NCBI RefSeq assembly: GCF_032337115.1
Contig: NZ_JAVXZY010000001.1
Location: 310,001 to 374,000, forward strand
From: Roseateles_C aquae
GTDB lineage: Bacteria; Pseudomonadota; Gammaproteobacteria; Burkholderiales; Burkholderiaceae_C
DNA length: 64,000 nt
Reading direction: 5' to 3'
Shown: piece after piece, positions 33,782 to 40,672 of the stretch
Layout: every line of letters starts with the position of its first letter
How positions within the stretch are numbered: the first letter of the stretch is position 1
The notes under the pieces: model-generated
The model's input: the letters and a program-made list of their open reading frames with translations, nothing else
Database searches by the model: none
Told to the model about the DNA's origin: nothing
Program-made: the position numbers and the translations under genes

Positions 33782-35362
33782 TCAGGACGCTCCTTGATTG
33801 TTGAGCACAGCCATCACGCCCAGGCCGACGATGTACGCCAGCACCAGCACGGCAGAGCCGATCCAGAACCGGATCTTGTCGCGCCGCTCGCGGCGCAGGT
33901 CTTCCTCGCTGACCATCCGGGACACGACGCCCAGCACCGGCAATTCCGTCTTGTTGCGCAACTCGTTGGTGTCGAAAAACACCGGGCGCAGTTGGCTGGC
34001 CGCAAAGGACGCAAATACACCGGCGCCGATGGCTGCAGCCATGGCTGCCGCGAGCAGCATCAGGCGATTCGGCGCCACCGGCTGAGGTGCCACACGTGGT
34101 GGATCAATCAGGCGGAAGTCAGCGACGCCGGAGGCGACATCCAGCTCGCCCGAAATCGAGGCCGATTCACGCCGCGCGACCAGATCTTCGTAGTTCTTCT
34201 TGTGAATCGCGTAGTCGCGGTTCAGCTGGGCAGCCTCTGCTTCCAGTTGCGGTGCCGTCTTCATCGAGGTGAGCGCAGCCGAGTAACGGCCCTCATACTC
34301 ACGCACGCGCGCCTTGAGCTGAGCCACCTGAACCTCTTGCATGGCCAGCATGCGGCTCATTTCCTGCTGCAGGAGGCTGGTCGGGCCGCCACGGCCGGCC
34401 GGTGCATTGAGCGCGGCCTTTTGCAATTCGGCGGCTTCCTTGCGCTTTTGCTCCTCGAGATCCTTGATCAGCTTGCGCGCGCTGATGATGTCGGGATGCT
34501 GTTCGGTATAGCGCTGCAGCAGCGCATCGAGATTACGCTTCTGTGCATCGATGCGCGCATCGATTTCGGGCGTGGCGCTGGACTGCGCCGACTCCTGCAG
34601 CAGGCTTTGCACAGTGCCCGAACCGAGGCGAGTCTTTTCGGCTTCCATCTGCGACTTGGCCGCATCACGCGCGTTCTCGGCCTCGCGCAATTCCAAGCGT
34701 GCGCGGTCGAGTTGCGCGCTCAACTCACTCAGGCGGCTGGCCGAATCCTTGCCCTCGCTCGCCGTCATTTGAATGTTGCGCAGACGGAATTCCTTCAGCC
34801 GTGACTCTGCCTCTTCCAGCTTGGCCTCGTAGTTCTTGATCTGTTCGTTGATGAAGGTGGTTGCAGTTGCTGTGTCCTTGCGGCTGGCACCGAGGCTTGA
34901 TTCCACAAAGATCGACACCAGGGACTGCACGACGCGCTTGGCGGTTTCGGGCTCGGAATCACGATAGGCCAAGGTGTAGAGGTTGTCCCGCGCCGTGCTC
35001 TTGATCGACAACTCCTTGGTCAGCGTCTCGATCAACGCTTCCTGCTGCGCCTTGGTCTGGTTCTTCAAGTCCAGATCGGCCATGCGAACCAGCTTTTCGA
35101 CATTGGGCCGGCTGATCAGTGTCCGACTCAGCATCACAACCTGCTGTTCAACATTGGGTTGCACCGCCAGGCCGGACATCAGCGGCTTCAGAATCGACTG
35201 GGTGTCGACATAAATCCGCGCACTGGCTTCATAGCGATTGGGCACTGTGAAGGTGATGATCGCCCCGACCAGGCCGGCAATCCACGCCACCAGCAATCCC
35301 GGCCAGCGGTATTTCCACATCCGCCGCAAAATCAGCAGTAACTGGGCAATGAGCAAATCCAT
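33782..35362 (-). CDS. XrtA system polysaccharide chain-length determinant (Wzz/GumC-like, TIGR03007 type)
   Basis: 526 residues: N-terminal transmembrane helix (about 15-38) followed by TVPNRYEASARIYVDTQSI, a long periplasmic region with predicted coiled coil (about 170-390, including LEEAESRLKEFRLRN), the Pro-rich motif LIDPPRVAPQPVAPNRL before the second transmembrane helix, and near the C-terminus a third hydrophobic stretch. This is the polysaccharide co-polymerase that works with the separate BY-kinase encoded next to it. It sits second in the operon after the export lipoprotein, 91 bases downstream. Confidence 0.94.
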   Translation of the reverse strand: MDLLIAQLLLILRRMWKYRWPGLLVAWIAGLVGAIITFTVPNRYEASARIYVDTQSILKPLMSGLAVQPNVEQQVVMLSRTLISRPNVEKLVRMADLDLKNQTKAQQEALIETLTKELSIKSTARDNLYTLAYRDSEPETAKRVVQSLVSIFVESSLGASRKDTATATTFINEQIKNYEAKLEEAESRLKEFRLRNIQMTASEGKDSASRLSELSAQLDRARLELREAENARDAAKSQMEAEKTRLGSGTVQSLLQESAQSSATPEIDARIDAQKRNLDALLQRYTEQHPDIISARKLIKDLEEQKRKEAAELQKAALNAPAGRGGPTSLLQQEMSRMLAMQEVQVAQLKARVREYEGRYSAALTSMKTAPQLEAEAAQLNRDYAIHKKNYEDLVARRESASISGELDVASGVADFRLIDPPRVAPQPVAPNRLMLLAAAMAAAIGAGVFASFAASQLRPVFFDTNELRNKTELPVLGVVSRMVSEEDLRRERRDKIRFWIGSAVLVLAYIVGLGVMAVLNNQGAS

Positions 35363-35453
35363 GAGGACCTAGGCAGGTTGGAGCCACCGCGAGGGTGGCG
35401 AAGCGTTCGACAGCATCAGCACGCGAGGCCTGAAGACCAGACCCCAGCCCGAC

Positions 35454-36089
35454 TCAGAAAAAGCTCTGCGGAATGATCAGGATGTCGCCCGGACGCATTT
35501 CGACATTGGCAGAAACATCGCCACGACGGATCAAGTCCTTGATGCGCACCGAGTACTGCTTGCCGCCCTCCGCCGTGCGCAGAATGCTGGCGTCATTGCC
35601 GGCGGCGAAGTCAGTCAGGCCACCCACGGCAATCATCACGTCCAGCAGTGTCATCTTCTGCTTGTAGGGCAGGAACTGAGGCTTGGCGGCTTCGCCAACG
35701 ACACGAATTTGCTCACTGTAGGGACCGACGAAACCAGTCACGATCACGGTCACAACCGGATCGCGGACATATTTACCGAGCTGCTTTTCAATATCGCGAG
35801 CAATTTCTACGGGATTCTTGCCCTGCGCCATCAACTCATCGATCAGCGGCGTGGAAATCTTTCCGTCCGGGCGCACCGGCACGCTCATCGACAATTCCTG
35901 GTTGCGCCAAACAATGATGTTCAGTGTGTCGCCCGCACCAATCACATAGCTGTAATCCTGCACCGGAGCCGTTGCCGGAGCAGCCGGATACTTGCCCGCC
36001 TGGCTGGCGCAACCGGCGGCAAGCACCAATCCCAGACCAGCCAGCGCGAAAACCAGCCCGCGGGAGATTGAAGTGAAGAGCTTATTCAA
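35454..36089 (-). CDS. XrtA system polysaccharide export lipoprotein (Wza/EpsD-like)
   Basis: 211 residues from a TTG at 36089, chosen because AGAGGA lies 6 bases before it and a lipoprotein signal with lipobox LAAGC follows directly; a longer frame from 36161 would bury this signal. YSYVIGAGDTLNIIVWRNQ is the poly_export domain; GKNPVEIARDIEKQL and TVIVTGFVGPYSEQIRVVG are the SLBB-like part. At about 210 residues it is the short form typical of XrtA loci (TIGR03027 type). It would sit in the outer membrane as export channel. First gene of the 26-kb minus-strand run. Confidence 0.93.
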   Translation of the reverse strand: MNKLFTSISRGLVFALAGLGLVLAAGCASQAGKYPAAPATAPVQDYSYVIGAGDTLNIIVWRNQELSMSVPVRPDGKISTPLIDELMAQGKNPVEIARDIEKQLGKYVRDPVVTVIVTGFVGPYSEQIRVVGEAAKPQFLPYKQKMTLLDVMIAVGGLTDFAAGNDASILRTAEGGKQYSVRIKDLIRRGDVSANVEMRPGDILIIPQSFF

Positions 36090-36531
36090 GGCCAATCCTC
36101 TGCAATGAGTTAATCCAAACTGACGCCACTGCTGCCAGCGCAATCTCAGGCCGCACAGCAATACATCACCCCCAGCTCACCGACCCAATCGACACGCCGA
36201 GCGAAACGCTGATCATGCCATAGCGCCATGTCAGCTCATCCCAAGATGGGACACCAAGCCAGGCAAAAGCCCAGCAGCGTGTCCGATTTGACACCGCGCC
36301 ACGCGGAATGTGCAGCGTCTGCAAACGTCCAACCGGAACGACGGCACAGACTGAATGGACGCGCAGCGAAGCCACACCCCTTCGGCACGGCAGCCGAAAA
36401 ACCAAGCGGCAGATTTCACACCATAACGATCCCTGCACGCCACCCCTCGACTGAGGGCATCCGGAAGGTTTTTTGCTGCAGTGGTATCAGAGGGGTTTCA
36501 GGCCGATTAACGCTTTGCAACAAATTGCCGG
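36090..36531. other. Intergenic leader of the EPS operon
   Basis: About 440 bases before the export lipoprotein gene. It must hold the promoter of the long minus-strand operon. I see no convincing sigma-54 element here and only a loose -10-like TTAACT about 20 bases before the TTG. A short inverted repeat TTCGGC/GCCGAA lies at 36381-36398. No supported coding sequence. Confidence 0.5.
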
Positions 36532-36551
36532 GCCTCGGGTATTCCCGAGGC
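36532..36551 (-). terminator. Terminator-like hairpin after the ThiF-like gene
   Basis: Perfect 8-base stem GCCTCGGG/CCCGAGGC with a 4-base loop, two bases beyond the TAG of the ThiF-like gene. On the minus strand the following bases are only moderately T-rich, so termination strength is uncertain. Confidence 0.6.
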
Positions 36552-36553
36552 GC

Positions 36554-37432
36554 CTATTTCTTCATCTGACCGCGCAGCATTGGCCGTATCAGCATCATCA
36601 GCAGTTGCTGCAACGGATTCGAATTGCCACCCGGGCGCCAGGTAAAGCTGAGTTTCTGCCGATAGGCATCAAACTGCATGGCCCAGGGCGCCGGGCGTAA
36701 TTCACCGCGCCCAAGCAAGACCTTCAACACCGATGTCCCCATCACCCCGGCGCAGAGGTCGCACGCCATCATCGTCGACGGGCCGCGCCGCTCGGCGAAG
36801 TTGACCGACTCAGGCGCCACCAGATAGCCACGCTGCAGCATGGCCGGCGAGAGCCCGGCGATGAAACGCGCGTATTGCTCCTGCTGCGGATGCCCCTCGA
36901 CCTTGAAGTACTCCTCAAAGCTCATTGCGCCCGGCTTGAAATACAACATCGACACCCCCATGCCCAAGGGAGCTGCGGTCAGCGCCGGGATACCACGCCG
37001 CTCACACTCCGCAAACAGCAGTCGACGGGCCTCAATAGCAAAAAAGTCGATGCCATCGACGTAGACGTCAACGTCTTTCAGAAAGTCGCCCACGTTGTCT
37101 GGCGTCACGCCGCGCGGAAAGCTACGTATGTCGGCTTCAGGGTTGATCGAGGACGCCATTTCGGCCAGCACCTCCACCTTTGGCCGCCCAATCGTCTGCA
37201 TGGAGGCACCGACCTGGCGATTGAAGTTATGAACTTCAAAACTGTCGAAGTCCGCAATATTGAAGGCCCCGATGCCCAAGCGCGCCAGCGTCAAAACATG
37301 CGCGCCACCAACACCCCCCTGACCCGCCACCGCCACCCTCGCCTTGCGCAATCGATCCTGCTCAGCGGTGGTCACCCATCCGATATTCCTGGAGAAGCCT
37401 TGGCTATAGTCGAAGTGTTTACTGCTGGTCAT
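36554..37432 (-). CDS. ThiF-like E1 adenylyltransferase
   Basis: 292 residues from ATG 37432; an open frame continues 135 codons upstream but has no family character. The nucleotide-binding loop GQGGVGG is at 37-43, followed by IADFDSFEVHNFNRQVG with the acidic residue and Arg72 of the E1 active site, and VDGID at 126-129. A Cys pair CDLC (224-227) is present but the two CxxC zinc motifs of ThiF/MoeB are not obvious. Members adenylate a C-terminal carboxylate, for example of a small protein or peptide. No ubiquitin-like partner is visible nearby. It is divergent from a nitroreductase gene, 146 bases away, a pairing that suggests a joint small-molecule or peptide modification. Confidence 0.85.
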   Translation of the reverse strand: MTSSKHFDYSQGFSRNIGWVTTAEQDRLRKARVAVAGQGGVGGAHVLTLARLGIGAFNIADFDSFEVHNFNRQVGASMQTIGRPKVEVLAEMASSINPEADIRSFPRGVTPDNVGDFLKDVDVYVDGIDFFAIEARRLLFAECERRGIPALTAAPLGMGVSMLYFKPGAMSFEEYFKVEGHPQQEQYARFIAGLSPAMLQRGYLVAPESVNFAERRGPSTMMACDLCAGVMGTSVLKVLLGRGELRPAPWAMQFDAYRQKLSFTWRPGGNSNPLQQLLMMLIRPMLRGQMKK

Positions 37433-37440
37433 GGCTGCAT

Positions 37441-37453
37441 CCTCGTGACGAGG
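37441..37453. promoter_or_regulatory. Small perfect inverted repeat between divergent genes
   Basis: CCTCGTGACGAGG, a 5-base-arm palindrome with 3-base centre, lies 8 bases before the ThiF-like start and in the shared upstream region of the divergent nitroreductase gene. It could be an operator or a hairpin in the mRNA leader; no regulator can be named. Confidence 0.3.
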
Positions 37454-37578
37454 CGTCCATTGTGCGCCAGCTGAGGTGTCGCGCGCGAGCATGAAATGCC
37501 CTCGATACACAGGCTTTTGGCGCTCAAGCCGAGCCTCAAATTGTCGATGACGGATCAGCGCCAACAAGGACAGGCCCA

Positions 37579-38670
37579 ATGAGTACAAGCAAGCTGATGG
37601 AAGAGATCCTGGACTTGGCGCGCTGGGCCCCCAGTGGCGACAACACGCAGCCCTGGCGCTTTGAGCCACTGGCACCAGACCACCTGCGCATCCATGCCTT
37701 TGACACGCGGGATCACTGCGTTTATGACCTGGATGGACACCCGAGCCAGATCTCCATTGGCACGCTGATCGAAACCATTTCCATTGCCGCATCGCGCCAC
37801 GGCCTACGACTGGAACACCAACGACGCGGCGATGCACCTGACGACCCGCGCCCGGTCTTTGACATTCGCTTCATTCAGGACCGCAGCGTCAAACCCGATC
37901 CCCTCGCCGACTTCATCAAAGAGCGCCGGGTCCAGCGTCGGCCCATGCAAAGGCGGCTGTTGAGCGAGGCAGAGAAAAGCTCACTGGAAGCCAGCGTCAT
38001 GCCCCGGCATCGCGTGCACTGGATCAGCGGTCCGCAGGCACGCCTGCGCGTGGCCAAACTGCTCTTTCACTCCGCCCACCTAAGGCTGACGATTCCGGAG
38101 GCATATCAAGTCCATCGCGATGTGATCGAATGGCACGCTCAATTCAGCAAGGATCGGATCCCCGACCAGGCCTTGGGCGCCAGCCCGATGACAGTACTGA
38201 TGATGCGACAGGTGATGAAGTCCTGGGAGCGCGTCCATTTCTTCAACCGATTTCTGGCGGGCACCTGGGCCGCCCGGATCGAACTGGACTTCATCCCATC
38301 ACTGGCATGCGCCAGCCACTTCTTGCTGATACCACCACATCCCGCCACTTCGATTGAGGACTATGTCGAAGCCGGCCGATCTATTCAACGCTTCTGGCTG
38401 ACGGCAGCGCAGTTGAATCTGCAACTTCAACCCGAGGTCACGCCTCTGGTTTTTGGACGTTACGCCCGAGAGCGGCGTGAATTCTCCGCCCGACCGGGCG
38501 CCACGGCGGAAGCGAGTGACATCCGTCGGCGCTTGCAGAAGCTCGTCGGCGAGGCCGCGGCAGATGCTGCCGTCTTCATGGGCCGCGTGGGGCAAGGCAA
38601 GCCCGCATCGGCACGATCCACCCGCAAGGACTTGGCCGATCTGATGATCAGCTCAAGCGCCAGACAGTAG
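37579..38670 (+). CDS. Nitroreductase-family flavoprotein (Acg-like, large form)
   Basis: 363 residues, longer than simple nitroreductases (about 200). AAGGAC stands 8 bases before the ATG. The FMN-phosphate motif ARWAPSGDNTQPWRFE lies at residues 14-29; a second nitroreductase-like part with SIEDYVEAGRSIQRFWLTAAQ occurs around 275-295. Such enzymes bind FMN and oxidise or reduce azolines, quinones or other small molecules. Divergent orientation to the E1-like gene argues that they work on one product. Substrate is unknown. Confidence 0.82.
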   Translation: MSTSKLMEEILDLARWAPSGDNTQPWRFEPLAPDHLRIHAFDTRDHCVYDLDGHPSQISIGTLIETISIAASRHGLRLEHQRRGDAPDDPRPVFDIRFIQDRSVKPDPLADFIKERRVQRRPMQRRLLSEAEKSSLEASVMPRHRVHWISGPQARLRVAKLLFHSAHLRLTIPEAYQVHRDVIEWHAQFSKDRIPDQALGASPMTVLMMRQVMKSWERVHFFNRFLAGTWAARIELDFIPSLACASHFLLIPPHPATSIEDYVEAGRSIQRFWLTAAQLNLQLQPEVTPLVFGRYARERREFSARPGATAEASDIRRRLQKLVGEAAADAAVFMGRVGQGKPASARSTRKDLADLMISSSARQ

Positions 38671-38804
38671 CGACAAACACCCCATTGCGGCGCGGCAGCG
38701 GCCCGTCGCACACAAGCGGGCTGGCACCTCCGCCAACACGGCTTCACCCCACTGAGACAAAATCGAGTGAGCGTGCTGGCAGCAGCCCATACGCAAACGA
38801 AATG

Positions 38805-38839
38805 AAAAAAAGGGGCGAGATTTTCATCCCGCCCCTTTT
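38805..38839 (-). terminator. Strong intrinsic terminator of the PEP-CTERM gene
   Basis: On the minus strand a 14-position stem (AAAAGGGGCGGGAT pairing with ATCTCGCCCCTTTT, one G-U) closes on a GAAA tetraloop and ends in a run of seven T. It lies about 50 bases after the PEP-CTERM stop. Confidence 0.93.
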
Positions 38840-38887
38840 ACTGGATCAGCTGAGCTGGCAAAAGCCAGCTCAAGCGATACAGAGTGC

Positions 38888-39709
38888 TCAGCCCTTGTTG
38901 GACTTGCGACGACCGATGGCAGCCAGGCCCAGCAGGCTCAGGCCAGCCAAAGCCAGCGAACCCGGCTCAGGGATCGAGCGAACCAAGTAAGCATCGCCAC
39001 CGGAGTTGGCAACGAAGCTGCGGCAGCTCTTGGACGCGTCGAACGAGCACTTGGCATTGCTCAGCGTCGCGCCAGTGATCGAGTTGTTGGTAGCGGCTTC
39101 GAACAGCACCTTGCCGCTCAGCAGATCAGCCTGCAGCGAAGTGCCGGTGTTGTCCTTCAGGTCGAACATCGGGTTCAGGATCGCGCCCAGCACGGTCAGA
39201 ACGGTCGAGTCGCCGTTGGTGGCGCCGATGATGTTGGTCGAGTTGACGTTACCGCCCAGACCGACGATCGAGCCAGCAGCGTAGACACCGCCATCGCCTT
39301 CCATCAGGAAGTTGCCCGAGGTGAACTGGTACTTGAAGCCGCCACCGGGGTTCAGGCCAGTCACAACACCAGCCACATTGGAGAAGGTCAGTTGCAGACC
39401 ATCAAACAGGGGCTTGGGAATGCCGACGTCGCCGGCACCAACCACGTTTTCCTTGGTGTAGGAAATGCTGAAGATTTGACCCGATTCGATGAACTTGGCG
39501 CCGACGAAAGCGTTGCCGCTGCCGTTGACTTCCTGCTCAACCGTAGCCGAACCGCTGACCAGGTTCAGACGGCCGATGTTGATCTGATTGCCTGTCGGGG
39601 TGAACAGCTGCCAGCCGTCCAGCACCTGATAGCCGGCCGAAGCGGGCAGAGCAACTGCCGCCAAGGTAGCTGCTGCGGCGACCGCGCGAATTGCATTCTT
39701 GATATTCAT
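38888..39709 (-). CDS. PEP-CTERM exosortase substrate protein
   Basis: 273 residues. Signal peptide MNIKNAIRAV...LPASA-GYQ at the N-terminus; TTGGAGTGA is the ribosome binding site. The C-terminus has the complete sorting signal: PEP at 247-249, a hydrophobic stretch GSLALAGLSLLGLAAIG and a basic end RRKSNKG. The mature part is Gly/Asn/Thr/Ser-rich, beta-type, with a single Cys pair (KCSFDASKSCRS). It would be exported, processed by exosortase A and retained at or released from the surface. Overall look is that of floc-matrix PEP-CTERM proteins (PepA type), but this assignment needs a profile search. It has its own sigma-54 promoter and a strong terminator, so it is a single-gene unit. Confidence 0.93.
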   Translation of the reverse strand: MNIKNAIRAVAAAATLAAVALPASAGYQVLDGWQLFTPTGNQINIGRLNLVSGSATVEQEVNGSGNAFVGAKFIESGQIFSISYTKENVVGAGDVGIPKPLFDGLQLTFSNVAGVVTGLNPGGGFKYQFTSGNFLMEGDGGVYAAGSIVGLGGNVNSTNIIGATNGDSTVLTVLGAILNPMFDLKDNTGTSLQADLLSGKVLFEAATNNSITGATLSNAKCSFDASKSCRSFVANSGGDAYLVRSIPEPGSLALAGLSLLGLAAIGRRKSNKG

Positions 39710-39782
39710 GACTCACTCCAATTGATTTGGGCTCTTACCTTGGCGACTCCTTGTTCAGGAGCTACCCCGCCACAACACCAAA

Positions 39783-39799
39783 AGCAACAGCCATGCCAA
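39783..39799 (-). promoter_or_regulatory. Sigma-54 promoter of the PEP-CTERM gene
   Basis: Minus-strand TTGGCATGGCTGTTGCT matches the -24/-12 consensus TGGCAN-N5-TTGC with exactly ten bases between the GG and GC doublets. The expected transcript start is near 39772, giving a leader of about 63 bases before the ATG. PrsR in this window is a GAFTGA-containing sigma-54 activator. Confidence 0.88.
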
Positions 39800-39860
39800 G
39801 TCAAACAACTTGTTTAAATTCAACAACTTACACAACACGCCAATCAAGCCAACCGGCACA

Positions 39861-39879
39861 CTGTAAAACTTGCCGACAG
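39861..39879 (-). promoter_or_regulatory. Putative PrsR upstream activator site (PEP-CTERM box-like)
   Basis: Minus-strand CTGTCGGCAAGTTTTACAG has matching ends CTGT/ACAG and an AT-rich centre. It is centred about 98 bases before the predicted start of the sigma-54 transcript, the usual distance for enhancer-binding activators. It lies wholly between the serine protease stop and the promoter. Confidence 0.6.
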
Positions 39880-39890
39880 GCAAAAGCCGC

Positions 39891-40670
39891 TCAGGGCAAT
39901 AGCAAGCCCGCCTGCTTCAACAAACCCTGAACATACTGAACAGGTATGGCGTAGCTCACACCCGTGGGTGTCGAGATCGCCGATTCCTTGTCACGGCGCA
40001 CCAGCACCATGTTCAGCACCCCAACAACCGCGCCTGAACTCAACTCCATCACCGGGCCGCCGCTGTTGCCTGGATACGCCGTCGCATCGAGTTGCAAGAT
40101 ATCGAAGCTGCCTTCGCGAAGACGTCGCACGGCCTGCTCGGACAGCGCATTCGCTGCAGGTGCTTGCATGGTGATTGCACTGATCGACGAGACGATCCCC
40201 CGATGGGTCACCAGAGAGAAGCCGAGCGCCCCGGCCAGTGGGAAGCCAAGCACGGCAATGCTCTGCCCCTCCCTGACTTGACCAGGCGTCGCCAGCGACA
40301 AGGCTGGAACCTTCGCGCCTTCGAGCTTCAGGAGTGCTAAATCGCGGGCTCGGTCCAAAGCCTGGACCTCGACAAAGCGTTGTTCATACCGCCCCCTCGC
40401 GAGTGGCACCTGCACGGCCAGACGCTTGTCCGCATTGACGCTGTCAGGCGGCGGCAAGACGTGGGCATTCGTCACCAGGTAATGGCCATCAGCAACGACA
40501 AAGCCTGTGCCATGAAAGGTGAATCGTGGCGTATCCAGCGGTGAATACGTACCAACAGGCAGGACAGACGGTCGGCTGGCGTCAATCAGGTCAGGAAGCG
40601 TTGGCTCGGCAGCCAGGGCCACCGACGAAGTGCCGAGCAGGGCCAGTAAAAAAGCACGCCTCAGCGCCAT
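39891..40670 (-). CDS. Exported trypsin-like serine protease
   Basis: 259 residues from ATG 40670, three bases after the acyltransferase stop; a TTG two codons upstream overlaps that stop. Signal peptide MALRRAFLLALLGTSSVALA. The S1C-type triad is complete: His in VTNAHVLP, Asp in RARDLALLKL and Ser in YPGNSGGPV. There is no PDZ domain, unlike DegP/DegQ. It is predicted to act in the periplasm. Tight coupling to the acyltransferase suggests a common pathway, possibly processing of a surface protein; substrate is unknown. Confidence 0.88.
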   Translation of the reverse strand: MALRRAFLLALLGTSSVALAAEPTLPDLIDASRPSVLPVGTYSPLDTPRFTFHGTGFVVADGHYLVTNAHVLPPPDSVNADKRLAVQVPLARGRYEQRFVEVQALDRARDLALLKLEGAKVPALSLATPGQVREGQSIAVLGFPLAGALGFSLVTHRGIVSSISAITMQAPAANALSEQAVRRLREGSFDILQLDATAYPGNSGGPVMELSSGAVVGVLNMVLVRRDKESAISTPTGVSYAIPVQYVQGLLKQAGLLLP

Positions 40671-40672
40671 AG

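Noticed and set aside
36090..36553. Second sigma-54 promoter before the EPS operon
   Set aside because: A GG/GC pair around 36518-36532 has 9 instead of 10 bases between the doublets and lies in the terminator tail of the ThiF-like gene; no good match elsewhere in the region.
36554..37432. ThiF-like gene as part of an anti-phage system (CBASS or a bacterial ubiquitin-like operon)
   Set aside because: No cyclase, E2-like, JAB peptidase, effector or ubiquitin-like gene is adjacent; the partner is a nitroreductase and the setting is an exosortase locus.
37433..37837. Long N-terminal extension of the ThiF-like protein
   Set aside because: The extension has no family character, overlaps the divergent nitroreductase start region and is not needed for the E1 fold.
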